DNA of 64,000 nt. Origin: Ligustrum vulgare. Lineage: Eukaryota; Streptophyta; Magnoliopsida; Lamiales; Oleaceae. This document shows positions 24,758 through 39,051 of this stretch, one piece after another (the first letter of the stretch is position 1; the number at the start of each line of letters is the position of its first letter). The translations under genes were made by a program, and so were the position numbers. Below the pieces are notes generated by a model. The model saw only the letters and a program-made list of their open reading frames with translations. It searched no databases and was not told the DNA's origin. The stretch spans positions 32,954,129-33,018,128 of the forward strand of contig OY743180.1 of the NCBI GenBank assembly GCA_963555705.1, in the 5' to 3' direction.

Positions 24758-27700
24758 TTCTTCTAAGAGGCCTTAAAGGGAGAATGTTTTTAAATAAATT
24801 GCCCTCAAACCTTTTTCCGAGTATTTTACCATCGCATCTATTTAATAAATTCGTATTAACCGTTAGTTTTAATTAATATACATTTTTTAAAGTTTATTTC
24901 TTTTTAGTTTCTTATTCTAAATATAAATATTTTTCAAATATATATAATCTAAACACTTAAATTTCTGACTAAAATATCTTTTAAATAAAATAAGTAACTC
25001 TTTTAAAATTTGTGATTTCTGATACTTCAATCAAAGGGAGAAAAAAAAAATAAGGTTTTCTTGAATTAATTTTTTTCATTCATATATCAATTTTTTTTTT
25101 AAAGGAAACAATTCTTCTAAGAGGCCTTAAAGGGAGTATGTTTTTAAATAAATTACCCTCAAACCTTTTTCCGAGTATTTTACCATCGCATCTATTTAAT
25201 AAATTTGTATTAACCGTTAGTTTTAATTAATATACGTTTTTTAAAGTTTATTTCTTTTTATTTTCTTATTCTAAATACAAATATTTTTAAAATGTATATA
25301 ATCTAAACACTTCAATTTCTGACTAAAAAACCTTTTAAATGAAATAAGCAACTCTTTTATAATTTGTGATTTCTGATACTTCCTTCAATCAAATGGAGAA
25401 AAAAATATGAGAACTTCTTGAATTAATTTTTTTCATTCATATATCAATTTTTTTTTTTTAAAGGAAACAATTCTTCTAAGAGGCCTTAAAGGGAGAATCT
25501 TTTTCAGTAAATTACCCTCAAACCTTTTTCCGAGTATTTTACCATCGCATCTTTTTAATAAATTCGTATTAACCGTTAGTTTTAATTAATATACGTTTTT
25601 TAAAGTTTATTTCTTTTTATTTTCTTATTCTAAATACAAATATTTTTAAAATGTATATAATCTAAACACTTCAATTTTTGACTAAAAAACATTTTAAATG
25701 AAATGAGCAACTCTTTTATAATTTGTGATTTCTGATACTTCCTTCAATCAAAAGGAGAAAAAAATATGAGAACTTCTTGAATTAATTTTTTTCTTTCATA
25801 TAACAATTTTTTTTTTTTAAAATGAAACAATTCTTCTAAGAGGCCTTAAGGGGAGAATGTTTTTTAATATATTACACTCAAACATTTTTACGAATATTTT
25901 ACCATCGCATCTTTTTAATAAATTCGTATTAACCGTTAGTTTTAATTAATATACGTTTTTTAAAGTTTATTTCTTTTTATTTTCTTATTCTAAATATAAA
26001 TATTTTTCAAATATATAAAATCTAAACACTTCAATTTCTGACTAAAAAGTCCTTTAAATAAAATAAGTAACTCTTTTGAAATTTGTGATTTCTGATACTT
26101 CCTTCAATCAAAGGGAGAAAAAAAAATAAGGTCTTCTTGAATTAATTTTTTTCATTCATATATCAATTTTTTTTTTAAAGGAAACAATTCTTCTAAGAGG
26201 CCTTAAAGGGATAATGTTTTTTAGTAAATTACCCTCAAACCTTTTTCCGAGTATTTTACCATCGCATCTTTTTAATAAATTCGTATTAACCGTTAGTTTT
26301 AATTAATATACGTTTTTTAAAGTTTATTTCTTTTTATTTTCTTATTATAAATATAAATATTTTTCAAATATATAAAATCTAAACACTTCAATTTCTGACT
26401 AAAAAGTGTTTTAAATAAAATAAGCAACTCTTTTATAATTTGTAATTTCTGATACTTCCTTCAATCAAAAGGAGAAAAAAAAAATGAGTACTTCTTGAAT
26501 TAATTTTTTTCATTCATATATCAATTTTTTTTAAAGGAAACAATTCTTCTAAGAGGCCTTAAAGGGAGAATGTTTTTAAATAAATTGCCCTCAAACCTTT
26601 TTCCGAGTATTTTACCATCGCATCTATTTAATAAATTCGTATTAACCGTTAGTTTTAATTAATATACATTTTTTAAAGTTTATTTCTTTTTAGTTTCTTA
26701 TTCTAAATATAAATATTTTTCAAATATATATAATCTAAACACTTAAATTTCTGACTAAAATATCTTTTAAATAAAATAAGTAACTCTTTTAAAATTTGTG
26801 ATTTCTGATACTTCAATCAAAGGGAGAAAAAAAAAAAAAGGTTTTCTTGAATTAATTTTTTTCATTCATATATCAATTTTTTTTTTAAAGGAAACAATTC
26901 TTCTAAGAGGCCTTAAATGGAGTATGTTTTTAAATAAATTACCCTCAAACCTTTTTCCGAGTATTTTACCATCGCATCTATTTAATAAATTTGTATTAAC
27001 CGTTAGTTTTAATTAATATACGTTTTTTAAAGTTTATTTCTTTTTATTTTCTTATTCTAAATACAAATATTTTTAAAATGTATATAATCTAAACACTTCA
27101 ATTTCTGACTAAAAAACCTTTTAAATGAAATAAGCAACTCTTTTATAATTTGTGATTTCTGATACTTCCTTCAATCAAACGGAGAAAAAAATATGAGAAC
27201 TTCTTGAATTAATTTTTTTCATTCATATATCAATTTTTTTTTTTTTAAAGGAAACAATTCTTCTAAGAGGCCTTAAAGGGAGAATCTTTTTTAGTAAATT
27301 ACCCTCAAACCTTTTTCCGAGTATTTTACCATCGCATCTTTTTAATAAATTCGTATTAACCGTTAGTTTTAATTAATATACGTTTTTTAAAGTTTATTTC
27401 TTTTTATTTTCTTATTCTAAATATAAATATTTTTCAAATATATAAAATCTAAACACTTCAATTTCTGACTAAAAAGTCCTTTAAATAAAATAAGCAACTC
27501 TTTTATAATTTGTGATTTCTGATACTTCCTTCAATCAAAAGGAGAAAAAAATGAGGACTTCTTGAATTAATTTTTTTCATTCATATATCAATTTTTTTTT
27601 TTTTAAAGGAAACAATTCTTCTAAGAGGCCTTAAAGGGAGAATCTTTTTTAGTAAATTACCCTCAAACCTTTTTCCGAGTATTTTACCATCGCATCTTTT

Positions 27701-29755
27701 TAATAAATTCGTATTAACCGTTAGTTTTAATTAATATACGTTTTTTAAAGTTTATTTCTTTTTATTTTCTTATTCTAAATACAAATATTTTTAAAATGTA
27801 TATAATCTAAACACTTCAATTTTTGACTAAAAAACCTTTTAAATGAAATAAGCAACTCTTTTATAATTTGTGATTTCTGATACTTCCTTCAATCAAAAGG
27901 AGAAAAAAATATGAGAACTTCTTGAATTAATTTTTTTCTTTCATATAACAATTTTTTTTTTTTAAATGAAACAATTCTTCTAAGAGGCCTTAAGGGGAGA
28001 ATGTTTTTTAATATATTACACTCAAACATTTTTACGAATATTTTACCATCGCATCTTTTTAATAAATTCGTATTAACCGTTAGTTTTAATTAATATACGT
28101 TTTTTAAAGTTTATTTCTTTTTATTTTCTTATTCTAAATATAAATATTTTTCAAATATATAAAATCTAAACACTTCAATTTCTGACTAAAAAGTGTTTTA
28201 AATAAAATAAGCAACTCTTTTATAATTTGTAATTTCTGATACTTCCTTCAATCAAAAGGAGAAAAAAAAAATGAGTACTTCTTGAATTAATTTTTTTCAT
28301 TCATATATCAATTTTTTTTAAAGGAAACAATTCTTCTAAGAGGCCTTAAAGGGAGAATGTTTTTAAATAAATTGCCCTCAAACCTTTTTCCGAGTATTTT
28401 ACCATCGCATCTATTTAATAAATTCGTATTAACCGTTAGTTTTAATTAATATACATTTTTTAAAGTTTATTTCTTTTTAGTTTCTTATTCTAAATATAAA
28501 TATTTTTCAAATATATATAATCTAAACACTTAAATTTCTGACTAAAATATCTTTTAAATAAAATAAGTAACTCTTTTAAAATTTGTGATTTCTGATACTT
28601 CAATCAAAGGGAGAAAAAAAAAAAAAGGTTTTCTTGAATTAATTTTTTTCATTCATATATCAATTTTTTTTTTAAAGGAAACAATTCTTCTAAGAGGCCT
28701 TAAAGGGAGTATGTTTTTAAATAAATTACCCTCAAACCTTTTTCCGAGTATTTTACCATCGCATCTATTTAATAAATTTGTATTAACCGTTAGTTTTAAT
28801 TAATATACGTTTTTTAAAGTTTATTTCTTTTTATTTTCTTATTCTAAATAAAAATATTTTTAAAATGTATATAATCTAAACACTTCAATTTCTGACTAAA
28901 AAACCTTTTAAATGAAATAAGCAACTCTTTTATAATTTGTGATTTCTGATACTTCCTTCAATCAAACGGAGAAAAAAATATGAGAACTTCTTGAATTAAT
29001 TTTTTTCATTCATATATCAATTTTTTTTTTTAAAGGAAACAATTCTTCTAAGAGGCCTTAAAGGGAGAATCTTTTTTAGTAAATTACCCTCAAACCTTTT
29101 TCCGAGTATTTTACCATCGCATCTTTTTAATAAATTCGTATTAACCGTTAGTTTTAATTAATATACGTTTTTTAAAGTTTATTTCTTTTTATTTTCTTAT
29201 TCTAAATATAAATATTTTTCAAATATATATAATCTAAACACTTCAATTTCTGACTAAAAAATCTTTTAAATAAAATAAGTAACTCTTTTATAATTTTTGA
29301 TTTCTGATACTTCCTTCAATCAAAGGGAGAAAAAAAAAATAAGGACTTCTCGAATTAATTTTTTTCATTCATATAACAATTTTTTTTAAAGGAAACAATT
29401 CTTCTAAGAGGCCTTAAAGGGAGAATGTTTTTAAACAAATTACCCTCAAACCTTTTTCCGAGTATTTTACCATCGCATCTATTTAATAAATTCGTATTAA
29501 CCGTTAGTTTTAATTAATATACATTTTTTAAAGTTTATTTCTTTTTATTTTCTTATTCTAAATATAAATATTTTTCAAATATATATAATCTAAACACTTA
29601 AATTTCTGACTAAAATATCTTTTAAATAAAATAAGTAACTCTTTTAAAATTTGTGATTTCTGATACTTCAATCAAAGGGAGAAAAAAAAAAATAAGGTCT
29701 TCTTGAATTAATTTTTTTCATTCATATATCAATTTTTTTTTTTTAAAGGAAACAA
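24758..29755 (+). repeat. Three related pentamers (A-TA-C-x-y), ~1,787 bp
   Basis: A-type units with 'aaattgccc' start at 24758, 26544 and 28331. TA units follow at 25112, 26898 and 28685, then C units at 25471, 27258 and 29043. Offsets are 1785-1787 bp. The last two positions differ: K then a 'ggataatg' unit (25831, 26188), C then K (27616, 27975), and an A-type then a C unit (29399, 29756, the latter beginning the next block). The A unit has 'tttttagtttctt' and 'acttaaatttctg' and ends with the CCTT-less 'gatacttcaatc'. Reading frames of 72 codons at 26798 and 28585 are chance results of this A-to-TA junction. Confidence 0.85.
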
Positions 29756-32700
29756 TTCTTCTAAGAGGCCTTAAAGGGAGAATCTTTTTTAGTAAATTAC
29801 CCTCAAACCTTTTTCCGAGTATTTTACCATCGCATCTTTTTAATAAATTCGTATTAACCGTTAGTTTTAATTAATATACGTTTTTTAAAGTTTATTTCTT
29901 TTTATTTTCTTATTCTAAATACAAATATTTTTAAAATGTATATAATCTAAACACTTCAATTTTTGACTAAAAAACCTTTTAAATGAAATAAGCAACTCTT
30001 TTATAATTTGTGATTTCTGATACTTCCTTCAATCAAAAGGAGAAAAAAATATGAGAACTTCTTGAATTAATTTTTTTCTTTCATATAACAATTTTTTTTT
30101 TTTTTTAAATGAAACAATTCTTCTAAGAGGCCTTAAGGGGAGAATGTTTTTTAATATATTACACTCAAACATTTTTACGAATATTTTACCATCGCATCTT
30201 TTTAATAAATTCGTATTAACCGTTAGTTTTAATTAATATACGTTTTTTAAAGTTTATTTCTTTTTATTTTCTTATTCTAAATATAAATATTTTTCAAATA
30301 TATAAAATCTAAACACTTCAATTTCTGACTAAAAAGTCCTTTAAATAAAATAAGCAACTCTTTTATAATTTGTGATTTCTGATACTTCCTTCAATCAAAA
30401 GGAGAAAAAAAATGAGGACTTCTTGAATTAATTTTTTTCATTCATATATCAATTTTTTATTAAAGGAAACAATTCTTCTAAGAGGCCTTAAAGGGAGAAT
30501 GTTTTTTAATAAATTACCCTCAAACCTTTTTCCGAGTATTTTACCATCGCATCTTTTTAATAAATTCGTATTAACCGTTAGTTTTAATTAATATACATTT
30601 TTTAAAGTTTATTTATTTTTATTTTCTTATTCTAAATATAAATATTTTTCAAATATATATAATCTAAACACTTAAATTTCTGACTAAAATATCTTTTAAA
30701 TAAAATAAGTAACTCTTTTAAAATTTGAGATTTCTGATACTTCAATCAAAGGGAGAAAAAAAAAAATAAGGTCTTCTTGAATTAATTTTTTTCATTCATA
30801 TATCAATTTTTTTTTTAAAGGAAACAATTCTTCTAAGAGGCCTTAAAGGGAGTATGTTTTTAAATAAATTACCCTCAAACCTTTTTCCGAGTATTTTACC
30901 ATCGCATCTATTTAATAAATTTGTATTAACCGTTAGTTTTAATTAATATACGTTTTTTAAAGTTTATTTCTTTTTATTTTCTTATTCTAAATACAAATAT
31001 TTTTAAAATGTATATAATCTAAACACTTCAATTTCTGACTAAAAAACCTTTTAAATGAAATAAGCAACTCTTTTATAATTTGTGATTTCTGATACTTCCT
31101 TCAATCAAACGGAGAAAAAAATATGAGAACTTCTTGAATTAATTTTTTTCATTCATATATCAATTTTTTTTTTTTTAAAGGAAACAATTCTTCTAAGAGG
31201 CCTTAAAGGGAGAATCTTTTTTAGTAAATTACCCTCAAACCTTTTTCCGAGTATTTTACCATCGCATCTTTTTAATAAATTCGTATTAACCGTTAGTTTT
31301 AATTAATATACGTTTTTTAAAGTTTATTTCTTTTTATTTTCTTATTCTAAATATAAATATTTTTCAAATATATAAAATCTAAACACTTCAATTTCTGACT
31401 AAAAAGTCCTTTAAATAAAATAAGCAACTCTTTTATAATTTGTGATTTCTGATACTTCCTTCAATCAAAAGGAGAAAAAAATGAGGACTTCTTGAATTAA
31501 TTTTTTTCATTCATATATCAATTTTTTTTTTTTTAAAGGAAACAATTCTTCTAAGAGGCCTTAAAGGGAGAATCTTTTTTAGTAAATTACCCTCAAACCT
31601 TTTTCCGAGTATTTTACCATCGCATCTTTTTAATAAATTCGTATTAACCGTTAGTTTTAAGTAATATACGTTTTTTAAAGTTTATTTCTTTTTATTTTCT
31701 TATTCTAAATACAAATATTTTTAAAATGTATATAATCTAAACACTTCAATTTTTGACTAAAAAACCTTTTAAATGAAATAAGCAACTCTTTTATAATTTG
31801 TGATTTCTGATACTTCCTTCAATCAAAAGGAGAAAAAAATATGAGAACTTCTTGAATTAATTTTTTTCTTTCATATAACAATTTTTTTTTTTTAAATGAA
31901 ACAATTCTTCTAAGAGGCCTTAAGGGGAGAATGTTTTTTAATATATTACACTCAAACATTTTTACGAATATTTTACCATCGCATCTTTTTAATAAATTCG
32001 TATTAACCGTTAGTTTTAATTAATATACGTTTTTTAAAGTTTATTTCTTTTTATTTTCTTATTCTAAATATAAATATTTTTCAAATATATAAAATCTAAA
32101 CACTTCAATTTCTGACTAAAAAGTCCTTTAAATAAAATAAGCAACTCTTTTATAATTTGTGATTTCTGATACTTCCTTCAATCAAAAGGAGAAAAAAATA
32201 TGAGAACTTCTTGAATTAATTTTTTTCATTCATATATCAATTTTTTTTTTTTTAAAGGAAACAATTCTTCTAAGAGGCCTTAAAGGGAGAATCTTTTTTA
32301 GTAAATTACCCTCAAACCTTTTTCCGAGTATTTTACCATCGCATCTTTTTAATAAATTCGTATTAACCGTTAGTTTTAATTAATATACGTTTTTTAAAGT
32401 TTATTTCTTTTTATTTTCTTATTCTAAATATAAATATTTTTCAAATATATAAAATCTGAACACTTCAATTTCTGACTAAAAAGTCCTTTAAATAAAATAA
32501 GCAACTCTTTTATAATTTGTGATTTCTGATACTTCCTTCAATCAAAAGGAGAAAAAAATGAGGACTTCTTGAATTAATTTTTTTCATTCATATATCAATT
32601 TTTTTTTTTTTAAAGGAAACAATTCTTCTAAGAGGCCTTAAAGGGAGAATCTTTTTTAGTAAATTACCCTCAAACCTTTTTCCGAGTATTTTACCATCGC

Positions 32701-33337
32701 ATCTTTTTAATAAATTCGTATTAACCGTTAGTTTTAATTAATATACGTTTTTTAAAGTTTATTTCTTTTTATTTTCTTATTCTAAATACAAATATTTTTA
32801 AAATGTATATAATCTAAACACTTCAATTTTTGACTAAAAAACCTTTTAAATGAAATAAGCAACTCTTTTATAATTTGTGATTTCTGATACTTCCTTCAAT
32901 CAAAAGGAGAAAAAAATATGAGAACTTCTTGAATTAATTTTTTTCTTTCATATAACAATTTTTTTTTTTTTAAATGAAACAATTCTTCTAAGAGGCCTTA
33001 AGGGGAGAATGTTTTTTAATATATTACACTCAAACATTTTTACGAATATTTTACCATCGCATCTTTTTAATAAATTCGTATTAACCGTTAGTTTTAATTA
33101 ATATACGTTTTTTAAAGTTTATTTCTTTTTATTTTCTTATTCTAAATATAAATATTTTTCAAATATATAAAATTTAAACACTTCAATTTCTGACTAAAAA
33201 GTCCTTTAAATAAAATAAGCAACTCTTTTATAATTTGTGATTTCTGATACTTCCTTCAATCAAAAGGAGAAAAAAAATGAGGACTTCTTGAATTAATTTT
33301 TTTCATTCATATATCAATTTTTTATTAAAGGAAACAA
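29756..33337 (+). repeat. K-G-TA-C-C pentamer with an internally doubled C-C-K trimer
   Basis: Units start at 29756 (C), 30118 (K), 30473 (G), 30828 (TA), 31188 (C), 31546 (C), 31905 (K), 32265 (C), 32623 (C) and 32983 (K). Units 31188-31905 recur as 32265-32983 at 1077-1078 bp, so a three-monomer step was added to the pentamer. K to K is 1787 bp in the uninterrupted form (30118 to 31905). The G units here carry 'tacatttttt', 'tttatttattttt' and 'tttgagatttctg', which persist in the block to the right. Confidence 0.85.
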
Positions 33338-36300
33338 TTCTTCTAAGAGGCCTTAAAGGGAGAATGTTTTTTAATAAATTACCCTCAAACCTTTTTCCGA
33401 GTATTTTACCATCGCATCTTTTTAATAAATTCGTATTAACCGTTAGTTTTAATTAATATACATTTTTTAAAGTTTATTTATTTTTATTTTCTTATTCTAA
33501 ATATAAATATTTTTCAAATATATATAATCTAAACACTTAAATTTCTGACTAAAATATCTTTTAAATAAAATAAGTAACTCTTTTAAAATTTGAGATTTCT
33601 GATACTTCAATCAAAGGGAGAAAAAAAAAAATAAGGTCTTCTTGAATTAATTTTTTTCATTCATATATCAATTTTTTTTTTAAAGGAAACAATTCTTCTA
33701 AGAGGCCTTAAAGGGAGTATGTTTTTAAATAAATTACCCTCAAACCTTTTTCCGAGTATTTTACCATCGCATCTATTTAATAAATTTGTATTAACCGTTA
33801 GTTTTAATTAATATACGTTTTTTAAAGTTTATTTCTTTTTATTTTCTTATTCTAAATACAAATATTTTTAAAATGTATATAATCTAAACACTTCAATTTC
33901 TGACTAAAAAACCTTTTAAATGAAATAAGCAACTCTTTTATAATTTGTGATTTCTGATACTTCCTTCAATCAAACGGAGAAAAAAATATGAGAACTTCTT
34001 GAATTAATTTTTTTCATTCATATATCAATTTTTTTTTTTTTAAAGGAAACAATTCTTCTAAGAGGCCTTAAAGGGAGAATCTTTTTTAGTAAATTACCCT
34101 CAAACCTTTTTCCGAGTATTTTACCATCGCATCTTTTTAATAAATTCGTATTAACCGTTAGTTTTAATTAATATACGTTTTTTAAAGTTTATTTCTTTTT
34201 ATTTTCTTATTCTAAATATAAATATTTTTCAAATATATAAAATCTAAACACTTCAATTTCTGACTAAAAAGTCCTTTAAATAAAATAAGCAACTCTTTTA
34301 TAATTTGTGATTTCTGATACTTCCTTCAATCAAAAGGAGAAAAAAATGAGGACTTCTTGAATTAATTTTTTTCATTCATATATCAATTTTTTTTTTTTTA
34401 AAGGAAACAATTCTTCTAAGAGGCCTTAAAGGGAGAATCTTTTTTAGTAAATTACCCTCAAACCTTTTTCCGAGTATTTTACCATCGCATCTTTTTAATA
34501 AATTCGTATTAACCGTTAGTTTTAATTAATATACGTTTTTTAAAGTTTATTTCTTTTTATTTTCTTATTCTAAATACAAATATTTTTAAAATGTATATAA
34601 TCTAAACACTTCAATTTTTGACTAAAAAACCTTTTAAATGAAATAAGCAACTCTTTTATAATTTGTGATTTCTGATACTTCCTTCAATCAAAAGGAGAAA
34701 AAAATATGAGAACTTCTTGAATTAATTTTTTTCTTTCATATAACAATTTTTTTTTTTTTAAATGAAACAATTCTTCTAAGAGGCCTTAAGGGGAGAATGT
34801 TTTTTAATATATTACACTCAAACATTTTTACGAATATTTTACCATCGCATCTTTTTAATAAATTCGTATTAACCGTTAGTTTTAATTAATATACGTTTTT
34901 TAAAGTTTATTTCTTTTTATTTTCTTATTCTAAATATAAATATTTTTCAAATATATAAAATCTAAACACTTCAATTTCTGACTAAAAAGTCCTTTAAATA
35001 AAATAAGCAACTCTTTTATAATTTGTGATTTCTGATACTTCCTTCAATCAAAAGGAGAAAAAAAATGAGGACTTCTTGAATTAATTTTTTTCATTCATAT
35101 ATCAATTTTTTATTAAAGGAAACAATTCTTCTAAGAGGCCTTAAAGGGAGAATGTTTTTTAATAAATTACCCTCAAACCTTTTTCCGAGTATTTTACCAT
35201 CGCATCTTTTTAATAAATTCGTATTAACCGTTAGTTTTAATTAATATACATTTTTTAAAGTTTATTTATTTTTATTTTCTTATTCTAAATATAAATATTT
35301 TTCAAATATATATAATCTAAACACTTAAATTTCTGACTAAAATATCTTTTAAATAAAATAAGTAACTCTTTTAAAATTTGAGATTTCTGATACTTCAATC
35401 AAAGGGAGAAAAAAAAAAATAAGGTCTTCTTGAATTAATTTTTTTCATTCATATATCAATTTTTTTTTTAAAGGAAACAATTCTTCTAAGAGGCCTTAAA
35501 GGGAGTATGTTTTTAAATAAATTACCCTCAAACCTTTTTCCGAGTATTTTACCATCGCATCTATTTAATAAATTTGTATTAACCGTTAGTTTTAATTAAT
35601 ATACGTTTTTTAAAGTTTATTTCTTTTTATTTTCTTATTCTAAATACAAATATTTTTAAAATGTATATAATCTAAACACTTCAATTTTTGACTAAAAAAC
35701 CTTTTAAATGAAATAAGCAACTCTTTTATAATTTGTGATTTCTGATACTTCCTTCAATCAAAAGGAGAAAAAAATATGAGAACTTCTTGAATTAATTTTT
35801 TTCTTTCATATAACAATTTTTTTTTTTTTAATGAAACAATTCTTCTAAGAGGCCTTAAGGGGAGAATGTTTTTTAATATATTACACTCAAACATTTTTAC
35901 GAATATTTTACCATCGCATCTTTTTAATAAATTCGTATTAACCGTTAGTTTTAATTAATATACGTTTTTTAAAGTTTATTTCTTTTTATTTTCTTATTCT
36001 AAATATAAATATTTTTCAAATATATAAAATCTAAACACTTCAATTTCTGACTAAAAAGTCCTTTAAATAAAATAAGCAACTCTTTTATAATTTGTGATTT
36101 CTGATACTTCCTTCAATCAAAAGGAGAAAAAAATGAGGACTTCTTGAATTAATTTTTTTCATTCATATATCAATTTTTTTTTTTTTAAAGGAAACAATTC
36201 TTCTAAGAGGCCTTAAAGGGAGACTCTTTTTTAGTAAATTACCCTCAAACCTTTTTCCGAGTATTTTACCATCGCATCTTTTTAATAAATTCGTATTAAC

Positions 36301-39051
36301 CGTTAGTTTTAATTAATATACGTTTTTTAAAGTTTATTTCTTTTTATTTTCTTATTCTAAATACAAATATTTTTAAAATGTATATAATCTAAACACTTCA
36401 ATTTTTGACTAAAAAACCTTTTAAATGAAATAAGCAACTCTTTTATAATTTGTGATTTCTGATACTTCCTTCAATCAAAAGGAGAAAAAAATATGAGAAC
36501 TTCTTGAATTAATTTTTTTCTTTCATATAACAATTTTTTTTTTTTAAATGAAACAATTCTTCTAAGAGGCCTTAAGGGGAGAATGTTTTTTAATATATTA
36601 CACTCAAACATTTTTACGAATATTTTACCATCGCATCTTTTTAATAAATTCGTATTAACCGTTAGTTTTAATTAATATACGTTTTTTAAAGTTTATTTCT
36701 TTTTATTTTCTTATTCTAAATATAAATATTTTTCAAATATATAAAATCTAAACACTTCAATTTCTGACTAAAAAGTCCTTTAAATAAAATAAGCAACTCT
36801 TTTATAATTTGTGATTTCTGATACTTCCTTCAATCAAAAGGAGAAAAAAAATGAGGACTTCTTGAATTAATTTTTTTCATTCATATATCAATTTTTTATT
36901 AAAGGAAACAATTCTTCTAAGAGGCCTTAAAGGGAGAATGTTTTTTAATAAATTACCCTCAAACCTTTTTCCGAGTATTTTACCATCGCATCTTTTTAAT
37001 AAATTCGTATTAACCGTTAGTTTTAATTAATATACGTTTTTTAAAGTTTATTTCTTTTTATTTTCTTATTCTAAATATAAATATTTTTCAAATATATATA
37101 ATCTAAACACTTCAATTTCTGACTAAAAAATCTTTTAAATAAAATAAGTAACTCTTTTATAATTTTTGATTTCTGATACTTCCTTCAATCAAAGGGAGAA
37201 AAAAAAAATAAGGACTTCTCGAATTAATTTTTTTCATTCATATAACAATTTTTTTTAAAGGAAACAATTCTTCTAAGAGGCCTTAAAGGGAGAATGTTTT
37301 TAAACAAATTACCCTCAAACCTTTTTCCGAGTATTTTACCATCGCATCTATTTAATAAATTCGTATTAACCGTTAGTTTTAATTAATATACATTTTTTAA
37401 AGTTTATTTCTTTTTATTTTCTTATTCTAAATATAAGTATTTTTCAAATATATATAATCTAAACACTTCAATTTCTTACTAAAAATCCTTTTAAATAAAA
37501 TAAGCAACTCTTTTATAATTTGTTATTTCTGATACTTCCTTCAATCAAAGGGAGAAAAAAAAATGAGGACTTCATGAATTAATTTTTTTCATTCATATAA
37601 CAATTTTTTTTAAAGGAAACAATTCTTCTAAGAGGCCTTAAAGGGAGAATGTTTTTTAATAAATTACCCTCAAACCTTTTTCCGAGTATTTTACCATCGC
37701 ATCTTTTTAATAAATTCGTATTAACTGTTAGTTTTAATTAATATACGTTTTTTAAAGTTTATTTCTTTTTATTTTCTTATTCTAAATATAAATATTTTTA
37801 AAATGTATATAATCTAAACACTTCAATTTCTGACTAAAATATCTTTTAAATAAAATAAGTAACTCTTTTAAAATTTGTGATTTCTGATACTTCCTTCAAT
37901 CAAAGGGAGAGAAAAAAAATAAGGTCTTCTTGAATTAATTTTTTTCATTCATATATCATTTTTTTTTTAAAGGAAACAATTCTTCTAAGAGGTTTTAAAG
38001 GGAGAATGTTTTTAAATAAATTACCCTCAAACCTTTTTCCGAGTATTTTACCATCGCATCTATTTAATAAATTTGTATTAACCGTTAGTTTTAATTAATA
38101 TACGTTTTTTAAAGTTTATTTCTTTTTATTTTCTTATTCTAAATACAAATATTTTTAAAATGTATATAATCTAAACACTTCAATTTCTGACTAAAAAACC
38201 TTTTAAATGAAATAAGCATCTCTTTTATAATTTGTGATTTCTGATACTTCCTTCAATCAAACGGAGAAAAAAATATGAGAACTTCTTGAATTAATTTTTT
38301 TCATTCATATATCAATTTTTTTTTTTAAAGGAAACAATTCTTCTAAGAGGCCTTAAAGGGAGAATCTTTTTTAGTAAATTACCCTCAAACCTTTTTCCGA
38401 GTATTTTACCATCGCATCTTTTTAATAAATTCGTATTGACCGTTAGTTTTAATTAATATACGTTTTTTAAAGTTTATTTCTTTTTATTTTCTTATTCTAA
38501 ATACAAATATTTTTAAAATGTATATAACCTAAACACTTCAATTTTTGACTAAAAAACCTTTTAAATGAAATAAGCAACTCTTTTATAATTTGTGATTTCT
38601 GATACTTCCTTCAATCAAAAGGAGAAAAAAATATGAGAACTTCTTGAATTAATTTTTTTCTTTCATATAACAATTTTTTTTTTTTAAATGAAACAATTCT
38701 TCTAAGAGGCCTTAAGGGGAGAATGTTTTTTAATATATTACACTCAAACATTTTTACGAATATTTTACCATCGCATCTTTTTAATAAATTCGTATTAACC
38801 GTTAGTTTTAATTAATATACGTTTTTTAAAGTTTATTTCTTTTTATTTTCTTCTTCTAAATATAAATATTTTTCAAATATATAAAATCTAAACACTTCAA
38901 TTTCTGACTAAAAAGTCCTTTAAATAAAATAAGCAACTCTTTTATAATTTGTGATTTCTGATACTTCCTTCAATCAAAAGGAGAAAAAAAATGAGGACTT
39001 CTTGAATTAATTTTTTTCATTCATATATCAATTTTTTATTAAAGGAAACAA
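33338..39051 (+). repeat. 16-monomer higher-order block, copy 1 (5,714 bp)
   Basis: Sixteen units start at 33338 (G), 33693 (TA), 34053 (C), 34411 (C), 34771 (K), 35126 (G), 35481 (TA), 35840 (K), 36198 (C), 36557 (K), 36912 (G), 37268 (A), 37623 (G), 37980 (A with 'gaggttttaaag'), 38338 (C) and 38697 (K). Every one has a partner exactly 5714 bp to the right. Private marks shared by both copies include 'gtattgaccg' and 'atataacctaaac' in the C unit at 38338, and 'ttcttcttctaaat' in the last K unit. One private difference was seen: 'gggagactc' at about 36219 against 'gggagaatc' in copy 2. Confidence 0.93.

Noticed and set aside
26798..27016. Open reading frame of 72 codons, with relatives at 28585-28803 and 61828-62049
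   Set aside because: All three start at GTG, not ATG, and run through satellite bases including the A and T runs. They stay open only when those runs have certain lengths. The sister copy of the third (from about 63618) is broken because its T run is one base longer. The first two are one pentamer (1787 bp) apart, so they are the same repeat accident.
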